In this document: piece after piece, positions 14,847 through 22,598 of the stretch | Layout: each line of letters opens with the position of its first letter | Position numbering within the stretch: position 1 is the first letter of the stretch | Source of the DNA: Bacteroidota bacterium | GTDB lineage: Bacteria > Bacteroidota > Bacteroidia > Sphingobacteriales > Sphingobacteriaceae | DNA: 42,579 nt | Reading direction: 5' to 3' | Assembly (NCBI GenBank): GCA_018828585.1 | Contig: JAHJVW010000004.1 | Location: forward strand, 1-42,579 | Notes under the pieces: generated by a model | Told to the model about the DNA's origin: nothing | Databases searched by the model: none | Seen by the model: only the letters and a program-made list of their open reading frames with translations | Made by a program: the position numbers and the translations under genes

Positions 14847-15869
14847 ATGCAAATCTACCACCATATTAATGATTTTAAGCCTTTAAAAAATGCTGTGGTT
14901 ACCATTGGGACCTTTGATGGTGTGCATTTAGGACATCAAAAAATCATTACAAAACTGGTAGAAAAAGCAAAAGTTGACAAGGGTGAATCAGTAATTCTAA
15001 CTTTTTTCCCTCACCCAAGGATGATTTTGAATCCTGGGGATGACCAGTTAAGGATGATTAATACCATGGCTGAAAAGGCTCTTTTGTTAGCAAAATTAGA
15101 TGTAGACCATCTAATTATAACCCCATTTACTCGTGACTTCTCTAATCAAAGCCCTGAAGAATATATCAAGCAAGTTTTAATCGACCAGATAGGGATGAAA
15201 GCCATGGTGATTGGTTATGATCATCGTTTCGGTAAAGACCGTAGTGGAGGCATGGCTGAGTTACTTCAATTCGGAGACGTTCACAAATATCAAATTGATG
15301 AAATCCCTGAACAAGACATCCATGATGTAGCAATTTCTTCAACCAGAATTAGAAAAGCTTTGACGAAAGGCGATGTTGACGATGCGCATGAACTAATGGG
15401 ACACCCTTTTTCCTTATCGGGAAAAGTGATTAAAGGAGATCAAATTGGCAGGACCTTAGGCTATCCTACCGCAAACTTATTTATCGAAGAAAGTTATAAA
15501 CTCATTCCATTTGATGGTATTTACGCTGTTACGGTTGAGATTAAAGATACAAGAAACAAGAATCAAGAACTGCATAATCCCTATCAACCACTTAACTCTA
15601 AACTAACCCCTCTGAACCCGATAGCTATCGGGTCTAAACTGTATAAAGGTATGGCCTACATTGGTCACCGTCCAACTATTAATGGAATGAGTCAAAATAT
15701 TGAAGTGAATATTTTTGATTTTGCCGAAGACATCTATCATCAAACCATAAAAATGGATTTCCTACATTTCATCCGTCACGATGTGAAGTTTGAAGGATTA
15801 GAAAAATTGACGGAACAGTTGGGAAAAGATAAAGAAAGTACGTTAGAATTTTTTGAAAAAGAAAACTAA
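14847..15869 (+). CDS. ribF: Bifunctional riboflavin kinase/FAD synthetase with an internal insertion
   Basis: RibF phosphorylates riboflavin to FMN and adenylates FMN to FAD. The N-terminal adenylyltransferase domain has GTFDGVHLGHQ at 21-31 and SSTRIRKAL near 164-172. The C-terminal kinase domain has GRTLGYPTANL at 201-211 and YIGHRPTING at 271-280. The 340 residues exceed the usual 305-315. The excess is a segment of about 31 residues (about 234-264) between YAVTVEIK and LYKGMAYIGHRPT, which are normally joined by a short turn. The DNA of this segment contains an 18-bp perfect palindrome. The frame is intact and all motifs remain, so activity is likely retained. It is the last gene of the plus-strand series. 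Confidence 0.95.
   Translation: MQIYHHINDFKPLKNAVVTIGTFDGVHLGHQKIITKLVEKAKVDKGESVILTFFPHPRMILNPGDDQLRMINTMAEKALLLAKLDVDHLIITPFTRDFSNQSPEEYIKQVLIDQIGMKAMVIGYDHRFGKDRSGGMAELLQFGDVHKYQIDEIPEQDIHDVAISSTRIRKALTKGDVDDAHELMGHPFSLSGKVIKGDQIGRTLGYPTANLFIEESYKLIPFDGIYAVTVEIKDTRNKNQELHNPYQPLNSKLTPLNPIAIGSKLYKGMAYIGHRPTINGMSQNIEVNIFDFAEDIYHQTIKMDFLHFIRHDVKFEGLEKLTEQLGKDKESTLEFFEKEN
15597..15640. repeat. Palindromic insertion inside ribF with flanking direct repeats
   Basis: ACCCGATAGCTATCGGGT at 15616-15633 is an 18-bp perfect palindrome, translated as part of NPIAIGSK. The octamer TCTAAACT occurs on both sides (15597-15604 and 15633-15640). The same core, CCCGATAnnTATCGGG, recurs at 19465-19482 outside genes. 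Confidence 0.75.
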
Positions 15870-15876
15870 TGCATAA

Positions 15877-15904
15877 AAAAAGCTGGAGAATAGCTCCTGC
15901 TTTT
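15877..15904. terminator. Bidirectional terminator between ribF and yceI
   Basis: AAAAGCTGGAG (15877-15887) pairs with CTCCTGCTTTT (15894-15904) with one mismatch. A and T tracts flank it. It lies between two converging genes and can serve both. Confidence 0.7.
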
Positions 15905-15925
15905 CAATCTATATTTTTAACCTTA

Positions 15926-16465
15926 CTAAGCTGCCACTTCTTTAGCAAACTGAACGTTGATAGCTAATTTAATATCCTCACCCACTACAATCGCTCCTGC
16001 TTCTGTAATTCCGTCCCAAGTTAAACCAAACTCCTTACGTTTGATTTTTCCTGTTACTTCGAAACCAGCTTTTAAATTTCCGTAGAAATCAGTCGCAGTT
16101 CCACCAAATTCTACATTTAAAGAAACTGGTTTGGTTACATCCTTAATCGTTAAATGTCCGTCTAACTTATAATCATCTCCCCTTTTTGTGAAAGAAGTAG
16201 ACTTGAAATTAATTGCAGGAAAAACTTCTGCATTGAAGAAATCAGCTGATTTCAAGTGGTTATCTCTATCTGTTTGATTCGTATCAACGCTATTTACATC
16301 TAATACAAAAGTAATATCCGCACCAGAAAAATCTTCACTCTCGGTGGTTAAATTACCATTAAACATTTTGAATGTACCTGTTACGGTAGAAATAACTAAG
16401 TGTTTTACTTTAAATTGCACTTCTGAGTGCATGGGGTCTAAAACCCATTTTCCTTGATTTGACAT
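15926..16465 (-). CDS. YceI family protein
   Basis: YceI proteins are lipocalin-like beta barrels that bind isoprenoid-type lipids. This 179-residue example has the standard layout: KWVLDPMHSEVQFKVKHLV at the start, GTFKMFNGNLT, the NHLKSADFFNAEVFPAINFKST stretch, the DGHLTIKDVTKPVSLNVEF segment and a C-terminal KEFGLTWD. It has no signal peptide, unlike the E. coli protein, so it may be cytosolic. A strong 22-bp palindrome abuts its predicted promoter, which suggests repressor control. As I recall, such genes are often placed under MarR-type regulators; none is encoded nearby. Confidence 0.92.
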   Translation of the reverse strand: MSNQGKWVLDPMHSEVQFKVKHLVISTVTGTFKMFNGNLTTESEDFSGADITFVLDVNSVDTNQTDRDNHLKSADFFNAEVFPAINFKSTSFTKRGDDYKLDGHLTIKDVTKPVSLNVEFGGTATDFYGNLKAGFEVTGKIKRKEFGLTWDGITEAGAIVVGEDIKLAINVQFAKEVAA

Positions 16466-16502
16466 TATTTTATTTTTTAGATTGATATATTGATTAAAAA
16501 AT

Positions 16503-16534
16503 CAAATGTACAAATAGATGTTTAAACATCTATT
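16503..16534 (-). promoter_or_regulatory. yceI promoter box with abutting 22-bp operator palindrome
   Basis: The minus strand reads TACATTTG at 16510-16503, a full match to TAnnTTTG, 38 bp before the yceI ATG. Two bases upstream lies AATAGATGTTTAAACATCTATT (16513-16534), a perfect 22-bp palindrome covering the spacer and the expected -33 region. This is the arrangement of a repressor operator; the size and symmetry would suit a dimeric winged-helix protein such as MarR. Confidence 0.6.
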
Positions 16535-16601
16535 ATTTTAAATGTTAAAAATAGCTCTTTTGACAATCAAATGATTTTAGCAGTTTAAATCCTATAAAAA
16601 T

Positions 16602-17219
16602 TTAGAAAAATAGCTCTTTACAAGTTTGAAAAATAGCTAACGCAAAGAAAACCAAGGCAATACTTCGGTTGATGATCTTATTGCTGAAGGAAAAGCGATT
16701 TTGAATGTATTGGGCAAAATGAGCGAACAAATACAAACATAAAAACGACCCAATAGCAGCTCCTAAAGCAAACAGCTCTAAACCCGGCGTTTCAGTTGTA
16801 ATCCAATTTTTGGCGATCAGATACGTTCCGCCAATCATCCAAAAAGGAATGATCATAGGATTAAAAACACCTAAAAAAATTCCAGTTCTGATGCTATCTT
16901 TATTCCTGATATCATCATCCTTAAGCTTCGATTCTTTATGAGATTCTATCCAACTCAATAAACCCATCACAATAAAAACAGCTACTAAAATCCAACCCAA
17001 CCAATGCAAAAATTCCTTTTTTGTAGCAAACCACTCCGCAAAGCGCATCAGGATATAAGTAAATATTCCTTCTACAATCGAAAAAGCAGTGATGAATATG
17101 AGCGCCTGCTTCATTCCTTTATTAATGGAAATCTGCATGGAAGTTAAATTGATGTTCCCCAAAGGGATATATCCAACAAAGTTAACGACAATGGCTACTA
17201 AAAATGTAAGTAGAAGCAT
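16602..17219 (-). CDS. LysE-type membrane exporter
   Basis: This 205-residue membrane protein resembles the LysE/RhtB amino-acid exporter superfamily, with about six hydrophobic segments. After the first helix it has GYIPLGNINLTSMQISINKG, which corresponds to the PGP-like segment of the family, and later GIFLGVFNPMIIPFWMIGG. The ATG at 17219 is preferred, because an in-frame start at 17276 would lie inside the cysN terminator hairpin. A charged loop (SHKESKLKDDD) separates helices three and four. The substrate cannot be told from sequence. The next gene downstream, yceI, is 136 bp away and has its own promoter, so this gene is probably transcribed alone. Confidence 0.78.
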   Translation of the reverse strand: MLLLTFLVAIVVNFVGYIPLGNINLTSMQISINKGMKQALIFITAFSIVEGIFTYILMRFAEWFATKKEFLHWLGWILVAVFIVMGLLSWIESHKESKLKDDDIRNKDSIRTGIFLGVFNPMIIPFWMIGGTYLIAKNWITTETPGLELFALGAAIGSFLCLYLFAHFAQYIQNRFSFSNKIINRSIALVFFALAIFQTCKELFF

Positions 17220-17256
17220 AGAAGCTGTAAAGATAGATAAATTGATAAATTTTGAA

Positions 17257-17289
17257 ATAAAAAAAGCCCACAACAAAAAGTCATGGGCT
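17257..17289 (-). terminator. Terminator of the sulfate assimilation operon
   Basis: AGCCCA (17265-17270) pairs with TGGGCT (17284-17289) around a 13-nt loop. On the minus strand a U tract follows from the A run at 17257-17265. It lies 21 bp past the cysN stop. The stem is short, so confidence is moderate. Confidence 0.55.
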
Positions 17290-17309
17290 ACGATAAATGT
17301 CGTATACTT

Positions 17310-18557
17310 TTATAATGCCGCTCTCAACATCAGCGCACCAACAGTCACATTGGTTCTGCTATCAATAATGATGGCGCCACCGTTACGCTTGTTTTTATCG
17401 TAAGGATCAAAAGCCAATTCATCCGCGGTTTTAATTTCCACTCTACCAATGTCATTCAAACCAAAAGAGTCGGCATTTACCTTTTCTAAAGTATTGATGT
17501 TCACTTTGTATAATACCTCACGAATTTTACAACGTGTCACCTTACTTTGGTGTTGGATAAAGTAGGTGGTAGAAGTATCTAATTCGCGGGTATCCATCCA
17601 GCAAATATCTGCTTCAATCTCATTAGAAATAATGGGAGCTCTTTCAATTTCTCCAATCATATCTCCACGAGAAATATCAATTTCATCTGCTAAATGCAAA
17701 GTGATAGACTTACCTTCCTCAGCAATTTGTAAATCTCCATCAAAAGTTTCCAATCTAGCAATGGTAGATTTCATCCCACTAGGAAAAACCTTTACTTGCT
17801 TACCTACTTTAAAAGCGCCGCTCAAAACTCTCCCAGCATATCCACGGTAATCATGCAATGCATCCGTTTGCGGACGAACAACCCATTGTACTGCCATGCG
17901 GGCTGGTAATAAACTATCCACCTCATGTACCTTTACGGTTTCTAAGTGCTCCAATAAACTTTTGCCTTTGTACCAAGGCATAGCACTAGACTCATTAACA
18001 ATATTATCGCCCCTTAAAGCACTCACAGGAATAAAAGTAACTTCTTTGATTCCTAGTTTTGTTGCCAAAGTATGATAATCTGCATGGATTTTTTCAAAAA
18101 TGGCTTCGCTGTAATCTACCATATCCATTTTGTTGACACAAACTACTACATGTTCTAAAGCTAATAAAGAAACTAGGTAAGAGTGGCGAATGGTCTGCTC
18201 AATTACTCCTTTTCGGGCATCGACTAAGATGATGGCTAAATCAGCATTTGATGCCCCAGTAACCATGTTACGGGTGTATTGGATATGTCCTGGAGTATCT
18301 GCAATGATGAACTTTCTCTTTTCCGTTTGGAAATATTTGTAAGCTACATCAATGGTGATTCCTTGTTCACGTTCTGCTTTTAACCCATCGGTTAAAATGG
18401 CCAAATCTACCGTTCCATCATCATTTTTGCGATTTGATTTTTGGATAGCTTCTAATTGATCAGCCAGCACAGAACCGGTATCATATAATAATCGACCTAT
18501 TAAGGTACTTTTTCCATCATCTACACTCCCTGCTGTTAAAAATTTCAATATATCCAT
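17310..18557 (-). CDS. cysN: Sulfate adenylyltransferase GTPase subunit 1
   Basis: CysN is the GTPase subunit that drives ATP sulfurylase: ATP plus sulfate give APS and pyrophosphate. The 415-residue protein carries the EF-Tu-like elements GSVDDGKS (10-17), GITID (66-70), DTPGH (87-91) and NKMD (142-145), followed by two beta-barrel domains. It ends after GGAIIIDSRTNVTVGALML, so it has no C-terminal APS kinase (CysC) domain, which is fused to CysN in some other bacteria. Its start overlaps the cysD stop by one base (TAATG), suggesting coupled translation. It is the last gene of the sulfur operon and is followed by a terminator. Confidence 0.96.
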   Translation of the reverse strand: MDILKFLTAGSVDDGKSTLIGRLLYDTGSVLADQLEAIQKSNRKNDDGTVDLAILTDGLKAEREQGITIDVAYKYFQTEKRKFIIADTPGHIQYTRNMVTGASNADLAIILVDARKGVIEQTIRHSYLVSLLALEHVVVCVNKMDMVDYSEAIFEKIHADYHTLATKLGIKEVTFIPVSALRGDNIVNESSAMPWYKGKSLLEHLETVKVHEVDSLLPARMAVQWVVRPQTDALHDYRGYAGRVLSGAFKVGKQVKVFPSGMKSTIARLETFDGDLQIAEEGKSITLHLADEIDISRGDMIGEIERAPIISNEIEADICWMDTRELDTSTTYFIQHQSKVTRCKIREVLYKVNINTLEKVNADSFGLNDIGRVEIKTADELAFDPYDKNKRNGGAIIIDSRTNVTVGALMLRAAL

Positions 18558-19447
18558 TAAAAATACCCTCCTTTCTTACGGTCTTCCATGGCGGCTTCAG
18601 AAACCTTATCATCCATTCGAGCACCTCTTTCACTAATTTTTGACTGACTAATTTCTAAAATGATATCATCAATTTCTGTTTTTTCTGATTCTACAGCTGC
18701 AGTACAAGTCATATCGCCAACGGTGCGGAAACGTACACTTTTGGTATAAACTTGATCATCAGCATCCATATTTAAAAACTCATGAGCCGCCATCCAAACA
18801 CCATTTCTTTCAATCACTTCTCTATCATGAGAATAATAAATAGAAGGGATTTCAATGTTTTCTCTTTTGATATAATTCCAAACATCTAATTCGGTCCAAT
18901 TACTAATTGGGAAAACCCTTACATTTTCTCCTTTATGGATTTTACCATTGAAAGTGTTCCATAACTCGGGACGTTGACGTTTTGGGTCCCATTGGCCAAA
19001 CTCATCGCGAACGGAAAATATACGCTCTTTTGCTCTTGCTTTTTCTTCGTCTCTTCTTGCTCCGCCAATGCAGGCATCAAACTTATTTTTCTCAATCGTT
19101 TCTAAAAGTGTCACGGTTTGCAAAGCATTTCTACTGGCATTCTTCCCTTTTTGTTCCATTACTTTCCCACTGTCAATGGCATCCTGTACATGACCAATAA
19201 TCAGCTTTTCACCTATTTTTTCAATCATCCTATCACGGAATTCAATCACTTCAGGGAAGTTATGACCCGTATCAACATGTACTAATGGAAAAGGAAACTT
19301 ACCCGGACGAAAGGCTTTTTCTGCCAAACGCACCAAGGTGATGGAATCCTTTCCTCCTGAAAAAAGCAATGCTGGCTTTTCAAACTGCCCGGCTACCTCT
19401 CTTAATATCGCTATGGCCTCTGCCTCTAACTGGTCTAAATAATTCAT
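18557..19447 (-). CDS. cysD: Sulfate adenylyltransferase subunit 2
   Basis: CysD is the catalytic ATP-pyrophosphatase-fold subunit of ATP sulfurylase and works with CysN to form APS in the cytosol. The 296-residue protein has the PP-loop SGGKDS at 30-35, LVHVDTGHNFPEVIEFRD, the CIGGARRDEEKARAKERIFS region, and the C-terminal GDMTCTAAVESEKTEIDDII. Its length is typical. It overlaps cysN by one base and lies 144 bp after cysH; that gap contains an 18-bp palindrome that might be a repeat or a processing hairpin. Confidence 0.97.
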   Translation of the reverse strand: MNYLDQLEAEAIAILREVAGQFEKPALLFSGGKDSITLVRLAEKAFRPGKFPFPLVHVDTGHNFPEVIEFRDRMIEKIGEKLIIGHVQDAIDSGKVMEQKGKNASRNALQTVTLLETIEKNKFDACIGGARRDEEKARAKERIFSVRDEFGQWDPKRQRPELWNTFNGKIHKGENVRVFPISNWTELDVWNYIKRENIEIPSIYYSHDREVIERNGVWMAAHEFLNMDADDQVYTKSVRFRTVGDMTCTAAVESEKTEIDDIILEISQSKISERGARMDDKVSEAAMEDRKKGGYF

Positions 19448-19464
19448 TTTTTTATAGATATGAG

Positions 19465-19482
19465 TCCCGATAATTATCGGGA
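19465..19482. repeat. 18-bp palindrome in the cysH-cysD gap
   Basis: TCCCGATAATTATCGGGA is a perfect palindrome with the same CCCGATAnnTATCGGG core as the insertion in ribF. In the mRNA it could form a hairpin between cysH and cysD, but it lacks a U tract and is unlikely to be a strong terminator. Confidence 0.65.
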
Positions 19483-19591
19483 TGAGATGTGAGACTTTGC
19501 AAACCTCTCTCTAATACTTTATTTTTTCTTGTTATTAATTTTATAAGTCTTTAACTAAACTGCGGACTGCCGACTTAAAACATTCAGTAAA

Positions 19592-20296
19592 TTACTTCGG
19601 ACTCAAATCGTGTAAACCGCATTCTTTTTTACTTGCATCTTCCCACCACCATCGTCCTGCTCTAAAATCTTCTCCCGATGCTACTGCTCTAGTGCATGGT
19701 TGGCAACCTATGCTTGGAAAGCCTTTATCATGCAATGGATTAAAAGGAACATTATTTTCATTCACATAAGTTTTCACATTTTCTAAAGTCCAATTAAAAA
19801 TAGGGTGCACTTTAATTAACTGATGCGCTTCGTCCCATTCTACCCAATCCATATCCTCACGATTAGGAGATTGATCTGACCTTATACCTGTAATCCAAAC
19901 TTTTTGACCTTTTAAAGCTCTTTTCAAAGGTTCAACTTTTCTAATTCCACAGCATTCTTTACGGTTTTCTACCGATTCATAAAAGCTACTTGGCCCTTTT
20001 AAGGAAATCATTTCTTGCAATTTCTCCTCGTTTGGATAAAAAGCATGAATAGGCTTTTGATATTTTTCTAAAGTTCTGCTCCAGATATAATAAGTTTCGG
20101 TGAACATGCGGCCTGTATCCAAAGTAAAAACCTTAATGTTCAAATCCTGAGAAAAAATCATATCTGAAAGCACTTGATCTTCCCATCCAAAACTGGTAGA
20201 AAAAATCAACCCTTCTTCAAACTGTTGCGCTAAGTAAGCCAAAACTTCTTGTGGAGTTTTTCCCGCTATCGCCTTTTTAATTTTTTCTGTATTCAT
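19592..20296 (-). CDS. cysH: Adenylylsulfate reductase, assimilatory CysH type
   Basis: This thioredoxin-dependent enzyme reduces activated sulfate to sulfite. The ATG at 20296 is preferred over the adjacent upstream TTG, giving 234 residues. It has the family nucleotide-binding segment FSTSFGWEDQVL, the catalytic C-terminal cysteine in ECGLH (Cys226), and two extra cysteine pairs, ECCG (115-116) and GCQPC (198, 201). These pairs are the 4Fe-4S ligands of enzymes that use APS directly. Together with cysDN and the absence of cysC in the operon, this points to an APS rather than PAPS reductase. It follows the dehydrogenase/TauE fusion gene by 36 bp. Confidence 0.93.
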   Translation of the reverse strand: MNTEKIKKAIAGKTPQEVLAYLAQQFEEGLIFSTSFGWEDQVLSDMIFSQDLNIKVFTLDTGRMFTETYYIWSRTLEKYQKPIHAFYPNEEKLQEMISLKGPSSFYESVENRKECCGIRKVEPLKRALKGQKVWITGIRSDQSPNREDMDWVEWDEAHQLIKVHPIFNWTLENVKTYVNENNVPFNPLHDKGFPSIGCQPCTRAVASGEDFRAGRWWWEDASKKECGLHDLSPK

Positions 20297-20332
20297 CAAT
20301 CCTGCAAAATAATATATCTATTAGCTTAAGCC

Positions 20333-21853
20333 TTAAAAAGACAGTCCAAAAAACTTTAAAATTGACCTTAAACTCACTAAAATCACAATCACTCCTACCG
20401 AAACCATAATGGTTTTAGCAGAAATTCTATTAGAAACCCGAGCAGCAATTGGAGAAGCTACGGCACTTCCCAACACCAAACCAGCAACCGCATACCAGCG
20501 TAAGCCATCTAACATGGTTACAAAGGTTAAGGAACTCATCAAAGCGATAAAAAATCGGCTTAATTTTACGGTACCTAAAGAGTAGCGGGCATTTCTTCCT
20601 CCTGCTATTAATGAAGAAAGTACAATTGATCCCCAACCTCCTCCTCCAACTGCATCAATAAATCCTCCTGTAAAACCTAAAGTCCCAATTCTTTTTATTT
20701 TAGTAGTTGAGGTCTTTTTCTTCAATTTCAAAACACCTGATTTCCTTAAAATCACGATTCCCAAAATTAAGGTATAAACAGAAATTAAGGGCTTGGTATA
20801 TTGGGCGTATTCCTCTAAAGAGGATAATAAAAAAGCACCTAAAACTGCTCCTATAATTCCTGGGATTAACAATAATTTCAACAGCTTTTTGTTGATATTT
20901 CCCATGCGGTAATGCATCCAACCAGCAATACCATTACTAAAAATTTCCGAAATATGCACCGCAGTACTTGCCGAAGCGGGCGGAATTCCCATGGATAGTG
21001 AGAAGGTAGTAGAAGTGACCCCGTAAGACATGCCTATGGCACCATCTATCATGGCAAAAATAAAACCTGCCCCTAAAAACCAATAAAACTGAGGATTTAT
21101 GCTTTCCGCATAATCTCTAAATACTGGTTCCTGTTGCCAAATAGCATACAGGATAATCCCAGTAAAAATCACTACACTGCTCCATATCATCCAGCTTAAT
21201 GCTGCCGCTGATAATTTTCTTTCTGGTTGTTTTTCAGCCACTAAACTTGCCGTTGCTTGGTTTAATGCTTTTACCTTATATGCAAAATCCCCCGAAAGGG
21301 TTAATCTTAATTTGTTGATTTGTTCTAAAGTGTCGTCAATCTCGTCAGGGATATTTTCATTTAAAACTTCCTTAATACGCTTTGCAACCGTTGGGGATTT
21401 CCCGTTGGTAGAAATAGCAATTTTTAGATTTCCTTTTTTTACTATAGAACCTAAATAGAAATCGCAAAGCTCAGGAGTATCAGCAACATTTAACAATAAG
21501 CCTTTTTCTTTAGCGATATTTCTAATGTAAACATGTAAATCGCGACTATCTGTAGCTAAAATAACCAATTCAGCCCCCTCCAAATCTTGATCTTCAAACT
21601 TACGTTCAATAATTTTAACTGATGGATGATTGACAGCTAACTCCTTTAATTCAGTTAAAAATCTATCCGCAACCACCGTAACGTTGGCTTTTGGTGAATT
21701 GGCCAATAAAGCACTCAGTTTCTCGAGCCCAACATTGCCCCCTCCCACCAACAAAGTTTGGAAATTTTGTAGCTTAAGAAAAACTGGAAATAACTCGTTT
21801 CCGTTTTCTTCCGTTACTTTTATATTTTCCTTATTCTGCGTCAACAAACTCAT
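20333..21853 (-). CDS. Precorrin-2 dehydrogenase domain fused to TauE/SafE transporter
   Basis: This 506-residue protein joins two functions. Residues about 20-205 match the siroheme-synthesis domain of CysG/Met8: an NAD-binding LLVGGGNVGLEKL (34-46), the catalytic-type aspartate in LNVADTPELCDF (Asp125), and AISTNGKSPTVAKRI, followed by the helical dimerisation region. Residues about 218-506 are a polytopic membrane domain of the TauE/SafE (TSUP) family, with repeats around GAIGMSYGVTSTTFSLSMG and GFIDAVGGGGWGSIV. TSUP proteins are thought to move sulfite or organosulfur anions. The fusion ties siroheme supply to transport of a sulfur oxyanion, consistent with its place in the sulfur operon. 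It overlaps cobA by 23 bp. I cannot tell import from export. Confidence 0.88.
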   Translation of the reverse strand: MSLLTQNKENIKVTEENGNELFPVFLKLQNFQTLLVGGGNVGLEKLSALLANSPKANVTVVADRFLTELKELAVNHPSVKIIERKFEDQDLEGAELVILATDSRDLHVYIRNIAKEKGLLLNVADTPELCDFYLGSIVKKGNLKIAISTNGKSPTVAKRIKEVLNENIPDEIDDTLEQINKLRLTLSGDFAYKVKALNQATASLVAEKQPERKLSAAALSWMIWSSVVIFTGIILYAIWQQEPVFRDYAESINPQFYWFLGAGFIFAMIDGAIGMSYGVTSTTFSLSMGIPPASASTAVHISEIFSNGIAGWMHYRMGNINKKLLKLLLIPGIIGAVLGAFLLSSLEEYAQYTKPLISVYTLILGIVILRKSGVLKLKKKTSTTKIKRIGTLGFTGGFIDAVGGGGWGSIVLSSLIAGGRNARYSLGTVKLSRFFIALMSSLTFVTMLDGLRWYAVAGLVLGSAVASPIAARVSNRISAKTIMVSVGVIVILVSLRSILKFFGLSF

Positions 21854-22598
21854 AAGATGCCAATATTGGCTGAAACAATGGATGTAAACTTACTACTTCG
21901 CCTATAACGATAACCGCTGGCGCAGCAATTTTTTGCTCTTCAATCTGTTCAATAATGGTATTAATTACCCCAACTGCCGCCTTTTCTTTTGGTGTTGAAC
22001 CATTTTGTATAATAGCTACTGGCAATCTCCCCAAACCTTCTTTCTGATAAATTTCCACTATACTTTTGATCTTATTCACGCCCATTAAAATTACCACGGT
22101 AGCTTTTGTTTTCACTGCCACTTTTAAATCTTGGGAGATTTCTCCATTGGCTTTGGTGCCAGTAATTACCCAAAAACTTTCGCTAGTTCCACGATGGGTA
22201 AGCGGAATTCCCTGCAATGCAGGTACAGAAATAGAACTACTGATCCCGGGAATGACTTCCGTTTGGATATTATAAGAATGTGCAAAATCAATTTCTTCAT
22301 AACCTCTCCCAAATACAAAAGGATCTCCTCCTTTTAAACGTACCACATATCCGTATCTTAAGGCACTGTCAACCAAAAGCTGGTTAATTTCCTGTTGTTT
22401 TAAAGAATGTTGACCTGCTCTTTTACCCACAAATATCTTAATGGAATTTTCGGGTGCCATTTCTAACAATGCTTCATTTACCAATGCATCATACAACACC
22501 ACTTCTGCTTTTGCCAATGCTTTGGCTCCTTTTATACTGATCAAATCAGCATCACCCGGACCTGCACCTACTAATGTTATTTTTGGTTCTAATATCAT
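21831..22598 (-). CDS. cobA: Uroporphyrinogen-III C-methyltransferase
   Basis: This SAM-dependent enzyme methylates uroporphyrinogen III at C2 and C7 to give precorrin-2, the first committed step to siroheme. The 255-residue protein has ITLVGAGPGDADLISIKGAK at the start, VLYDALVN, VRLKGGDPFVFGRGYEE and the VIPGISSSISVPALQGIPLTHR segment. It corresponds to the C-terminal half of E. coli CysG, while the dehydrogenase half is the fused domain encoded by the next gene, which overlaps it by 23 bp. Its start overlaps the sulfite reductase stop by one base (TAATG). Its product is needed as the cofactor of that reductase. Confidence 0.97.
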   Translation of the reverse strand: MILEPKITLVGAGPGDADLISIKGAKALAKAEVVLYDALVNEALLEMAPENSIKIFVGKRAGQHSLKQQEINQLLVDSALRYGYVVRLKGGDPFVFGRGYEEIDFAHSYNIQTEVIPGISSSISVPALQGIPLTHRGTSESFWVITGTKANGEISQDLKVAVKTKATVVILMGVNKIKSIVEIYQKEGLGRLPVAIIQNGSTPKEKAAVGVINTIIEQIEEQKIAAPAVIVIGEVVSLHPLFQPILASYEFVDAE

